Shown: piece after piece, positions 26,401-32,805 of the stretch
How the letters are laid out: each line of letters opens with the position of its first letter
How positions within the stretch are numbered: the stretch's first letter is position 1
DNA from: Stigmatella erecta
GTDB taxonomy: Bacteria; Myxococcota; Myxococcia; Myxococcales; Myxococcaceae
Length of the DNA stretch: 64,000 nt
NCBI RefSeq assembly: GCF_900111745.1
Contig: NZ_FOIJ01000007.1
Location: forward strand, 248,001-312,000
Direction of reading: 5' to 3'
Position numbers and translations under genes: made by a program
The notes under the pieces: generated by a model
The model's input: only the letters and a program-made list of their open reading frames with translations
What the model was told of the DNA's origin: nothing
Databases searched by the model: none

Positions 26401-26485
26401 GCGTCACACCGGCGATGAGGGCGAACTGGAAGACCGCCGCGGGCCAAAGGCGATGGACCCAGGAGGTGGACTCGGGGGCTGACAC
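23429..26485 (-). CDS. MFS/nucleotide-translocase-like transporter fused to HEAT repeats and a cNMP-binding domain
   Basis: About 1018 residues. The start at GTG 26485 is preferred; a TTG 30 bases upstream is also possible. Domains in order: about 12 membrane segments (residues 15-400) resembling ATP/ADP-translocase-type carriers (QLKTAANALVLSRFES, FADTFTTFVSLRFWGRMA); a region of helical HEAT-like repeats (about 430-860, e.g. ALLSHSNERVVERGVELALALG, SDADSSVRRVAIGAAG); and a C-terminal cyclic-nucleotide-binding domain (about 870-1000) with GERIFNQGDPGDALYVIVEG, FGDVSLLDGAPRPTDVVA. The phosphate-binding cassette is imperfect (DVSLLDGAPRPTD instead of E-x-x-L...RxAT), so cNMP binding is uncertain. 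Transport activity controlled by a soluble ligand sensor is inference. Confidence 0.85.
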   Translation of the reverse strand: MSAPESTSWVHRLWPAAVFQFALIAGVTQLKTAANALVLSRFESHALPYLYLVGALMTAVLTVLPRARQDSRMESPGLITVMGSVIALGLAAGLSAGQRLPALALYLFADTFTTFVSLRFWGRMASAFDAREARRAFTLLNGFGMGGGIIGGLLVQALAVRLGTSVVVASGALGLLAAGIVFHFNMRAVPIVPRPRHASTTAAPWLYFAQSPYAQVLGALGIAFAVLSSFVDYLFRLRVEGTMSEDSLAALFGSLQLWIGLFCVAFQLLLAERLLGRLGLLRYLALVPLVLAPLAIATLATPLLWPVHLLRLVETAVNYSILPVGIQLLYAAVADEQREAVRGAVDGLLRKAGVVLAGLLLIGAGRTATGATMAVAVVGLCIALVVLLLRLKPAYVEALEERVGASVEDEVEVGGETQKLLVEALGASAPERVLRAVDMLAQAEVPLRAHLPALLSHSNERVVERGVELALALGAHETSPTLERLVEEGPRRPRDQAVWALARLSPGRAERLLPSLLEHPDIGLRCAAIGAMIHSQGHSAALAALSALLARGMQAPVAERREVARLLGRLSDARFAAPLSQYLSDADSSVRRVAIGAAGVGQYLELAPRLLTFLTWREERKEAREALAALGDRVMPLLEVTLNNRAAPVAMRLQLTRVMRSIATSDALHAFLFSNVRDDAFLQFRIGSAMSRLRDEHPEFPVDVERVREALGRRRDVYREHVEAFRDLRAALGDGSLLTRAVGDRLDQALEMSFSLLGLFHPPQVMRRVHQLLVGKDPRRRAYALELLDNVVAEEDRELVLEQVEAHHRDLPLGAAGRLESHLEGLIQSEDSVLRACARYVAQRQGSLVVPSGQETDMSEVTVQKMFALEGVSVFSQSDVDDIAAVAAVAREVRFRAGERIFNQGDPGDALYVIVEGAVDHFHDGEHVLRQHSKETFGDVSLLDGAPRPTDVVAVEDTRVLVIDRRDFLDLLADRPELLTGFFRAVSQQLRQFVEAEAAGVGSLPNAPKLLPAPTEKA

Positions 26486-26568
26486 GGGAGAATCCAGATT
26501 AACCGATCTGCGCAAGACTGCGGAATGACGCTCTCCTGTCCGCCTGGTCTCCTGGCTAGACTGGGCCG

Positions 26569-27381
26569 GTGACGTCCCCGAACGCGCCCCTGCTCGACGG
26601 CAGCCATAACGTTCTCACCCCCGAGTACGTGGAGTTCCGCTTCACGCTCGCGGGGCTCTGCTCGCGCTTTCTCGCCTGGGGGGTGGACACCCTCATCGTG
26701 GGCGTGGGCTGCTCGGCCATCTTGTTGGGGCTCAACATGGCGCTGGCCTTCTTCCCGGGCTTCGCCAGCGCGCTGAGCATCGTCATCTACTTCCTGGTGG
26801 ACTGGGGCTACGGCATCACCCTGGAGACCGTCTGGAGCGGGCAGACGGTGGGCAAGCGCCTGCTCTCCCTGCGCGTCATCCAGGAGAGCGGCGTGCGCAT
26901 TGGCTTTTACCACGCGGCGCTGCGCAACCTGGCCCGGCCGGTGGACCGGCTGCCGTTCCTGTACCTGGTGGGGGGCGTCTCGGCGCTGCTGTCCGGCTCG
27001 CACCAGCGGCTGGGGGACATGCTGGCCGGCACCATCGTCGTCCGGGAGCGGCGCCTGAAGGTGCCCTCGGCGCTGGGCGTCCCCGCCGAGGAGGGGCTGC
27101 TGGCCGACAGCCTCTTCGTCTCCCGGGCGAAGAAGCTCACCACGGAGGAGCGGGATGTCCTCTTCTCCGCGGCCCTGCGCCGGGACGAGCTGAGCCTGGA
27201 GGCCCGGCTGCGGCTCTTCGCCGCGCTGGGTGCGCGGCTTCAGGACGTGCTGGCGATGGACAAGCCCGCCCACCTCTCCGATGAGAAGTGGGCGCTGCTG
27301 GTGGCCACCGCCCTGCTGCCCTCGCCGTCCGCCCGGGGCCGGGGGGCCGGCGCGCGGATGCGCCCCCCCGCGGCCCCGTGA
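26569..27381 (+). CDS. RDD-family membrane protein
   Basis: 270 residues from GTG 26569. It has the RDD landmarks: LCSRFLAWGVDTLIVG (Arg, Asp), two hydrophobic segments, WSGQTVGKRLLSLRVI, ALRNLARPVDRLPFLYLVGG and GSHQRLGDMLAGTIVV. The C-terminal 90 residues are soluble and helical (KKLTTEERDVLFSAALRRDEL). RDD proteins are proposed ion exchangers; the function here is unknown. They often sit beside SpoIIM/DUF95 genes, as here at some distance. Divergent from the transporter fusion, with about 84 bases between starts. Confidence 0.88.
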   Translation: MTSPNAPLLDGSHNVLTPEYVEFRFTLAGLCSRFLAWGVDTLIVGVGCSAILLGLNMALAFFPGFASALSIVIYFLVDWGYGITLETVWSGQTVGKRLLSLRVIQESGVRIGFYHAALRNLARPVDRLPFLYLVGGVSALLSGSHQRLGDMLAGTIVVRERRLKVPSALGVPAEEGLLADSLFVSRAKKLTTEERDVLFSAALRRDELSLEARLRLFAALGARLQDVLAMDKPAHLSDEKWALLVATALLPSPSARGRGAGARMRPPAAP

Positions 27382-27388
27382 GTGGCCG

Positions 27389-29317
27389 TCAGTCTTCCTC
27401 CAAGACGAACTGGAAGGTCTGCGCCGGAATGGGCCCAAAGCGGGCCCGGACATCCTCGTTGGCCGTGACACGGAAGGTGGCCATGTGCGTGAGCGCGTCG
27501 CACGCGGGCGGGGCGGGCTCATAGAGCACTTCGAGAACCGCCCCGCTCGCGGGAACGGACACCTCCAGCGGCACGTTCTGGCTCATGAAGGCGTAGAGCA
27601 GCCGGTCGAGGCCCAACCGCAGCCGGGTGGAGCCCGTGAAGGAGCCGTTCCCGCCGGGCAGCGTCACCCGGTAGTGCGAGTGGAGGGTGTCCGTGCGGGG
27701 CGTGCTCCCCGAGTAGCTCGCGGTGGCGGTGACGGCCACGGGGTTCGCGGAGAGCGCATGCGCGCACGCATGGTCGAGGTACGGCAAATCCCACTGGGTG
27801 AAGAACTCGACCCGGCCATCGCCCCCGGGCCCCGGGAAGGTCGTCTCCAGGGGGTTGCCCTCAGCATCCTGCAGGGCGGTGAGGTTCACGTAGTACTCGC
27901 GCGTGCCAACCAGGGGCAGCTGTCCGGTGGCCACCGGGGTGATGGTGACCGTCAGCGTCCTCCGGTCGGCACTCCAGGTGCCGTTGAAGGTGCGGAAGAG
28001 GTCCGGGTTGGCCGACTCGTGCAGCGTGACGCGGGTCACGCTGGAGTTCATCGGCTCGCTGAAGAAGAAGGTGAAGCGCTTGCGCAGGCCCGTCGCGGGG
28101 TTTCCCCCGGTGAGGTACACCTCCGCGGGGTACACATCCTGCGCGCCATCCACGGGGGTGGAGCTCTCCAGGTAGGGCCGCGTGTGGTCCGGTACCGTCT
28201 TGAAGTCGAGCATCCCGTTGCCCAGGTAGGGCTTCGGGTCCAGCGCATTGCCCACCGCGTCCTGGAACCCGGACAGGGCAATGCCCAGGGAGGCGTTGGG
28301 GCGCAGGAACATCACCGCATAGCTCACGATGAAGCCGTCCGGGGTCCACTGGGGCGTGAGCACCGTGCGGGTGGCGCCATCCACGAGCTCCGCCTTGCCC
28401 ACGGTCTTCTTCATGGGCTCGCTGAAGGTGAGCACCACGCGCGAGGTGTTCTCGGAGACCACGTCCAAGGAGCCCTCGGCGGGGCTCGCGCTCACCACCG
28501 TGGGCGGGGTGAGGTCGGGGCCGGTGCCGAAGTCCAGCTTCCCATCGCCCAGGGTGGGCCCCCCGCTGAACGCCTGGCCGTGGACGTTGCGGAACCCTTC
28601 GAGCCGCACGGCGTACTGGCCGTTGTTCACGAGGGGGCTGGTGATGGGCGCCGTGAGCACCAGGGCGCTGGTCCACGTGGCCGGGCCCAGGGTGAGCCCA
28701 CCTTGGGTCCTAAGCGAACCCACGAGGGGGTCCATCGGCTCATTGAAGGTGAAGGACACCTGCGCGGTGTCGAGGGGCACGCGGCTGGCGCCCTCGCTGG
28801 GGGTGGTGGCCGTCACCCGGGGGGGCTGGCCATCATTCACCGTGAAGCGGAAGGTGAAGGCCGTGGGCAGCGGGTTGCCGGCCACGTCCAGGAACTGCGA
28901 GGCGGTGACGGTGACTTCGGTCTCCAGGGGCAGCCCGCCCGGGAACGCGAAGGACACCTGGCGGCCGGCGGCGTCCCAGTCCTGGGGGCGGACCTTCACC
29001 CGGCCGTTGTCCGGAAACGCCGTCTCCGGCCGCAGCTGCAGCAGCCCCTCCTGGGTCTGCATCGGCTCGCTGAAGACCAGCTCGATGCGGCGATCCGGCG
29101 GCACGGCGACCGCGCCATCCGCGGGCGCATGCGCCGTCACGATGGGGGGCACCCGGTCCAGGGGCCCCGCATCGGGGGGGCCCGCATCCGGAGGCCCCGC
29201 GTCCGGGGGCAAAGGCCCCGCATCCACCTCGGGCGGGGTGTCCCCGCCCCCACACCCCACGAGGGGCCCCCAGAGCAAACCAACGGCAAGCAGCAAGGGA
29301 CACGGCAGGCGGAGCAT
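27389..29317 (-). CDS. Lipoprotein with repeated Big_5 (bacterial Ig-like) domains
   Basis: 642 residues. The lipoprotein signal ends LLWGPLVGCGGG; then comes a Pro-Asp-Ala-Gly repeat linker (PPDAGPPDAG units) and four Big_5-type Ig modules of about 110 residues, each opening with PP-x-V-x-x-x-x-P-x-x-G-A/S and a strand ending FSEPM (RIELVFSEPM, QVSFTFNEPM, RVVLTFSEPM, KRFTFFFSEPM). The C-terminal about 150 residues are a separate beta-rich domain with two Cys. Probably an outer-membrane adhesin or scaffold. It lies 27 bases after the barrel gene's stop partner on the same strand, so the two may be cotranscribed (barrel first). Confidence 0.85.
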   Translation of the reverse strand: MLRLPCPLLLAVGLLWGPLVGCGGGDTPPEVDAGPLPPDAGPPDAGPPDAGPLDRVPPIVTAHAPADGAVAVPPDRRIELVFSEPMQTQEGLLQLRPETAFPDNGRVKVRPQDWDAAGRQVSFAFPGGLPLETEVTVTASQFLDVAGNPLPTAFTFRFTVNDGQPPRVTATTPSEGASRVPLDTAQVSFTFNEPMDPLVGSLRTQGGLTLGPATWTSALVLTAPITSPLVNNGQYAVRLEGFRNVHGQAFSGGPTLGDGKLDFGTGPDLTPPTVVSASPAEGSLDVVSENTSRVVLTFSEPMKKTVGKAELVDGATRTVLTPQWTPDGFIVSYAVMFLRPNASLGIALSGFQDAVGNALDPKPYLGNGMLDFKTVPDHTRPYLESSTPVDGAQDVYPAEVYLTGGNPATGLRKRFTFFFSEPMNSSVTRVTLHESANPDLFRTFNGTWSADRRTLTVTITPVATGQLPLVGTREYYVNLTALQDAEGNPLETTFPGPGGDGRVEFFTQWDLPYLDHACAHALSANPVAVTATASYSGSTPRTDTLHSHYRVTLPGGNGSFTGSTRLRLGLDRLLYAFMSQNVPLEVSVPASGAVLEVLYEPAPPACDALTHMATFRVTANEDVRARFGPIPAQTFQFVLEED

Positions 29318-29344
29318 GCGGGAGAGACCTCGCAGATGGGGCGC

Positions 29345-29860
29345 TTAGAAGTAAGCGGCCGCTCCCGCGGAGAACGCCAGCGACTGCTGCGTCTCCTCGT
29401 TGAGCGCGATGTAGAAGATATACTGTCCGCGCACCCCGACGCTCACCGAGTCGGAGATGAACAGGTCCAGCCCCACGTTGGGCCCGATGCCCACGTACTG
29501 GCCGGTGCTCTCGGGCCGGAAGACGAACAGGTAGCTCAGGTCCGCCCCCGCGTAGGGCCGGATGGACTCCTCCAGGAAGAGGTAGCGGATACCGGCCGAG
29601 GGGGCGACGCCCACCACCCGCTTGTTGGAGATGGGGTCCTTGGGAAACGACAGCTTCGTGAGGGACACGAAGTCGAAGCCCCCCTCGATGTAGTAGCTGC
29701 CCTCGAGCCCCAGGAACACGCCGCCCTCCAGGCCGGCCGTCTTCTGGAAGTTCATGTAGCCCAGGGACACCCCGAGGCTGTGGTTGTCGAACTGGGCCTG
29801 GGCGGGAAGCGCGCCGAACAGGGCCGAAAGGAGGCCGAGGGTACAAAGGAGCGTACGCAT
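29345..29860 (-). CDS. Small outer-membrane beta-barrel protein
   Basis: 171 residues. A signal peptide with ALPAQAQ cleavage is followed by eight alternating amphipathic strands (NHSLGVSLGYMNF, GGVFLGLEGSYYIEGGFDFVS, SIRPYAGADLSYLFVF, SVSVGVRGQYIFYIAL, SLAFSAGAAAYF), ending in an aromatic residue, as usual for outer-membrane barrels. Size and strand number fit an eight-stranded OmpA/OmpX-type barrel. Upstream of the Big_5 lipoprotein on the same strand and divergent from the TPR lipoprotein, so an envelope assembly role is likely but unproven. Confidence 0.82.
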   Translation of the reverse strand: MRTLLCTLGLLSALFGALPAQAQFDNHSLGVSLGYMNFQKTAGLEGGVFLGLEGSYYIEGGFDFVSLTKLSFPKDPISNKRVVGVAPSAGIRYLFLEESIRPYAGADLSYLFVFRPESTGQYVGIGPNVGLDLFISDSVSVGVRGQYIFYIALNEETQQSLAFSAGAAAYF

Positions 29861-29961
29861 GGTGCGCGGACTCTACAGGCGTAACCCTTGGAAAACAGCC
29901 TGGAATTCATGCTTCGGGGGCGTTGATCCCCTGGCGCCCGCTCCCCTACACTCGCCGCGCC

Positions 29962-31014
29962 ATGCGTCTGAACCCCCTGCTCTGCGCGCTGTCCCTCGTG
30001 GCCGCCACCGGCTGCATCTCCAAGCCCCCCATCCACGAGCGCGCCCTCTACAACAACGAGCTGTGCACCCAGCAGATCGCCGTCGGCGACCTCACGCGCG
30101 CCGAGGTCTACTGCGATCTGGGCCTGGAGTTCTCCCCCCACTACGCGGACCTGTGGGTGAACAAGGGGCTCATCAGCCTCCAGGCCGGCAAGAAGGAGGA
30201 GGCCAAGAAGCACTTCATCAAGGCCCTGCGCTTCAACCAAGAGCAGGCCCAGGCCTACCAGAACCTCGGCTTCATCTACCTGGAAGAGGGCGCGTACGGC
30301 AAAGCGCACGACAACTTCCAGCGCGCCCTGAAGGTCAACCCCGACTACCTCGAGGCCCGCTACAACCTGGGCCTGGCGCTGATGAAGATGGAGAAGGCGG
30401 AGGAGGCCAAGAAGGAGTTCCGCACCATCCTCGCGGTCAACCCCAACATCGCCAACGCCCACCACAACCTGGGCATCATCGCCTACAGCGAGGGCAAGTA
30501 CGAGGAGGCCGCCGAGCACATGGGCCAGGCGGCACAGCTCGCCCCGGACGTGTCCAACGTGTGGAACGACTACGGCGTGGCGCTCATGGAGCTCAGCCGC
30601 TTCGCCGAGGCCCGCGAGGCCTTCAGCACCTGCGTGCGCCTGGAGGCCAAGAACCCCCAGTGCCTCAACAACCTCACCATCGCCCAGCGCAAGGCGGCCC
30701 TCGTCGACTCGGCGGGCAAGGAGGAGCGCGAGACGCTGGCGGCGGAGAACACCGCCGAGGCGCTCTACACCATGGCGGTGCAGTACAACGAGCGGGGGCT
30801 CGTCGCCGAGGAGGAGCGCACCTACAAGAAGTGCCTGCGGCTGGATGGCAAGTACGCCCGGTGCCACTACGGGCTGTTCAAGATCTACGCGGAGGCCCAG
30901 AAGCGGGATGCGGCCACCATTGCCTGCAAGAACTTCCTCAAGTACGGCGTGGCCGAGGAGTTCCCTTCCGAGACCGAGTCGTGCGAGAAGTTCCTGTCGA
31001 ACGACAGCTATTGA
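29962..31014 (+). CDS. TPR-repeat lipoprotein
   Basis: 350 residues. The lipoprotein signal ends LVAATGCIS (Cys19). About six to seven tetratricopeptide repeats follow (ADLWVNKGLISLQAGKKEEA, AQAYQNLGFIYLEEGAYGKA, LEARYNLGLALMKMEKAEEA, ANAHHNLGIIAYSEGKYEEA, SNVWNDYGVALMELSRFAEA, and others), with several Cys in the last third. Myxobacteria use TPR lipoproteins in gliding and type IV pilus assembly (Tgl, GltE/AglT). I cannot decide from sequence alone whether this is one of them. It is followed after 45 bases by the tandem-FHA gene on the same strand, so an operon is likely. Confidence 0.85.
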   Translation: MRLNPLLCALSLVAATGCISKPPIHERALYNNELCTQQIAVGDLTRAEVYCDLGLEFSPHYADLWVNKGLISLQAGKKEEAKKHFIKALRFNQEQAQAYQNLGFIYLEEGAYGKAHDNFQRALKVNPDYLEARYNLGLALMKMEKAEEAKKEFRTILAVNPNIANAHHNLGIIAYSEGKYEEAAEHMGQAAQLAPDVSNVWNDYGVALMELSRFAEAREAFSTCVRLEAKNPQCLNNLTIAQRKAALVDSAGKEERETLAAENTAEALYTMAVQYNERGLVAEEERTYKKCLRLDGKYARCHYGLFKIYAEAQKRDAATIACKNFLKYGVAEEFPSETESCEKFLSNDSY

Positions 31015-31059
31015 GCCCTTTTCTCCTCTGACCCCCATCCTTCCGGTGAAGTCCTCGCG

Positions 31060-32127
31060 ATGAGCGTCCGGTTGACCGTCACGCAGCGCAGCGAGGCCGG
31101 CAGTGCCGCCAAGCCCACCGAACTCGTCATCGACGAGGCGGTCATCACCCTGGGCCGCGACAAAGCCTGCCAGGTGGTGCTCGCGCAGCAAGCCGTCTCG
31201 CGCAACCATGCCCGTATCTCCCAGGAGGGCAACCTCTACTTCCTGGAGGATCTGGGCAGCGCCTACGGCACGCAGATCAATGGCAAGCCCCTGCCCAAGG
31301 GCGAGAAGCACCGCCTGCGCAACGGGGACATCATCGGCATTGCCCAGTACGACGTGCGCTTCAGCCACGTGGCGGCCATGTCGCTCAACGTCGGCACGGA
31401 CAAGACGTCCTTCGTGGCGCGCAGCCTGGTGAAGGACGTGATGCGCGGCCTCACCAGCGGCGAGGGGCCCTACTTCCGCATCATGAACGGCCCGCGCGAG
31501 GGCGAGCGCATCGAGCTCAACGACGCGCAGGAAATCGTCATCGGCCGGGACGAGACGGCCGACGTCACCTTCGCCGAGGACCTGGTCTCCCGGCGCCACG
31601 CCAAGCTGCGCCGCGACTGGTCCGGCACGCACGTGGAGGACCTGGGCAGCCGCAACGGCATCAAGGTCAACAAGAAGAAGGTCAACCGCAAGACGCTCAA
31701 GGACGGGGACGAGCTGGAGGTGGGCAGCACCCGCCTCATCTACGTGGACCCCACGGACCTGCCCGAGCCCTCGGTGGTGATTCCCCACGAGCCCGTGGAC
31801 GACGGCGGCGAGGAGGAGGAAGAGGAGCACACGCCCAACCAGCCCCTGCCGCGGGTCCCGCCGCCCAAGCGCCCGCCGAAGGCCGAGCCCCCACCCGAGC
31901 CGCCCCCGCCCGAGCCGCCTCCGCCGGAGCCGGAGCCCGAGCCGGTCAAGGCCGAGGAGCCCCCTGCCCCGCCGCCCGAGCCCCCGCGCCCCATCGTGAG
32001 GGAGCCGCCCCCGGAGCCCGCGGCCGCCGGAGGCTTCACGAAGCAGAAGCTGGTGCCGCTGGCGGTGATGGGCGTCTTCGCCCTGCTGGCCATCGGCCTC
32101 ATCGTGGCGCTGATCGCCGGGGCGTGA
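31060..32127 (+). CDS. Tandem FHA-domain protein with C-terminal membrane anchor
   Basis: 355 residues. Two forkhead-associated domains at about 1-105 (ITLGRDKACQVVL, AVSRNHARI, LGSAYGTQING) and 140-235 (IVIGRDETADVTF, LVSRRHAKL, LGSRNGIKVN), both with the Gly-Arg and Ser-Arg-x-His phosphothreonine-binding residues. An acidic patch and a long Pro/Glu-rich linker (about 245-330) follow, then a final membrane segment (LAVMGVFALLAIGLIVALIAG). It should read Ser/Thr kinase output at the membrane; myxobacteria have many such kinases. I considered SctD of the type III system (FHA plus TM) but there is no periplasmic domain. Confidence 0.88.
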   Translation: MSVRLTVTQRSEAGSAAKPTELVIDEAVITLGRDKACQVVLAQQAVSRNHARISQEGNLYFLEDLGSAYGTQINGKPLPKGEKHRLRNGDIIGIAQYDVRFSHVAAMSLNVGTDKTSFVARSLVKDVMRGLTSGEGPYFRIMNGPREGERIELNDAQEIVIGRDETADVTFAEDLVSRRHAKLRRDWSGTHVEDLGSRNGIKVNKKKVNRKTLKDGDELEVGSTRLIYVDPTDLPEPSVVIPHEPVDDGGEEEEEEHTPNQPLPRVPPPKRPPKAEPPPEPPPPEPPPPEPEPEPVKAEEPPAPPPEPPRPIVREPPPEPAAAGGFTKQKLVPLAVMGVFALLAIGLIVALIAGA

Positions 32128-32143
32128 GCTAAGCTTGCGCGCC

Positions 32144-32755
32144 ATGGAACTCACGCGCGCGCAAGAGATCTTCGACCAGCTCTACGGCAACCTCCCCGGC
32201 TACGAGATTGCCCGGGCGGAGAAGCAGCGGACGGGCCGGGGGGATGCCTCCACCACGTACGGGGAAGTCGTCCCGGCCCCGTTCCACGAGGTGGTGGCGG
32301 CCGTCTCCCCGCAGCCGGGCGAGCAGTTCATCGATCTCGGCTCGGGCACGGGCAAGGCGACACTCCTGGCGGCCATGCTCTTTCCGTTCAGCCGCGTGGT
32401 GGGCGTGGAGCTGCTGCCCGGGCTGGGCGACGCGGCCCGGCAGGTGCTCCAGCGCTATGACGCGGAGGTGCGCCCGCAGCTGCCGCCCGAGCGGCAGGCC
32501 CAGCGCATCGAGTTCATCGACGGGGACATGCTGGAGCAGGACTTCCGGGACTACGACGTCGTCTTCGCCCACGGCACCTGCTACGGCCCGCAGCTGATGC
32601 AGCAGCTGGCCGTGAAGCTGGAGGAGCTGAAGCCGGGGGCGCGGGCCGTCATCGCCGGGCAGACGATTCAGTCCCCGGCCTTCAGCGTGCTGGGCATGAA
32701 GGTGATGCGGGCCGACTGGGGCTCCAGCATCACCGCCCTGTACCAGCGGCGGTGA
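32144..32755 (+). CDS. Class I SAM-dependent methyltransferase, DOT1-like
   Basis: 203 residues from ATG 32144; a TTG nine bases upstream is possible. The central Rossmann motif is FIDLGSGTGKATLLAAMLFP, then VVGVELLPGL, IEFIDGDMLEQDF and DVVFAHGTCYG. The segment TTYGEVVPAPFHEVV before motif I, together with the D-L-G-S-G-x-G motif, resembles the YGE...DLGSG arrangement of DOT1-type methyltransferases, and such domains occur in bacteria. The substrate is unknown. Starts 16 bases after the FHA gene stop, so probably the last gene of the TPR-FHA operon. Confidence 0.78.
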   Translation: MELTRAQEIFDQLYGNLPGYEIARAEKQRTGRGDASTTYGEVVPAPFHEVVAAVSPQPGEQFIDLGSGTGKATLLAAMLFPFSRVVGVELLPGLGDAARQVLQRYDAEVRPQLPPERQAQRIEFIDGDMLEQDFRDYDVVFAHGTCYGPQLMQQLAVKLEELKPGARAVIAGQTIQSPAFSVLGMKVMRADWGSSITALYQRR

Positions 32756-32780
32756 GCGAGCCCGGCTGACGCCCTGAGGG

Positions 32781-32800
32781 GGGGGCCCCGGAGGGCCCCC
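32781..32800. terminator. Hairpin between convergent methyltransferase and sctV genes
   Basis: A perfect 8-base-pair stem GGGGGCCC / GGGCCCCC with a four-base loop CGGA, in the 50-base gap between two convergent stop codons. Likely bidirectional; no U-tract. Confidence 0.5.
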
Positions 32801-32805
32801 GGGGA

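Noticed and set aside
31060-32127. The tandem-FHA protein as the missing SctD of the T3SS
   Set aside because: It has two canonical phosphothreonine-type FHA domains and a membrane segment at the very end, with no periplasmic ring domain, and it belongs to another operon.
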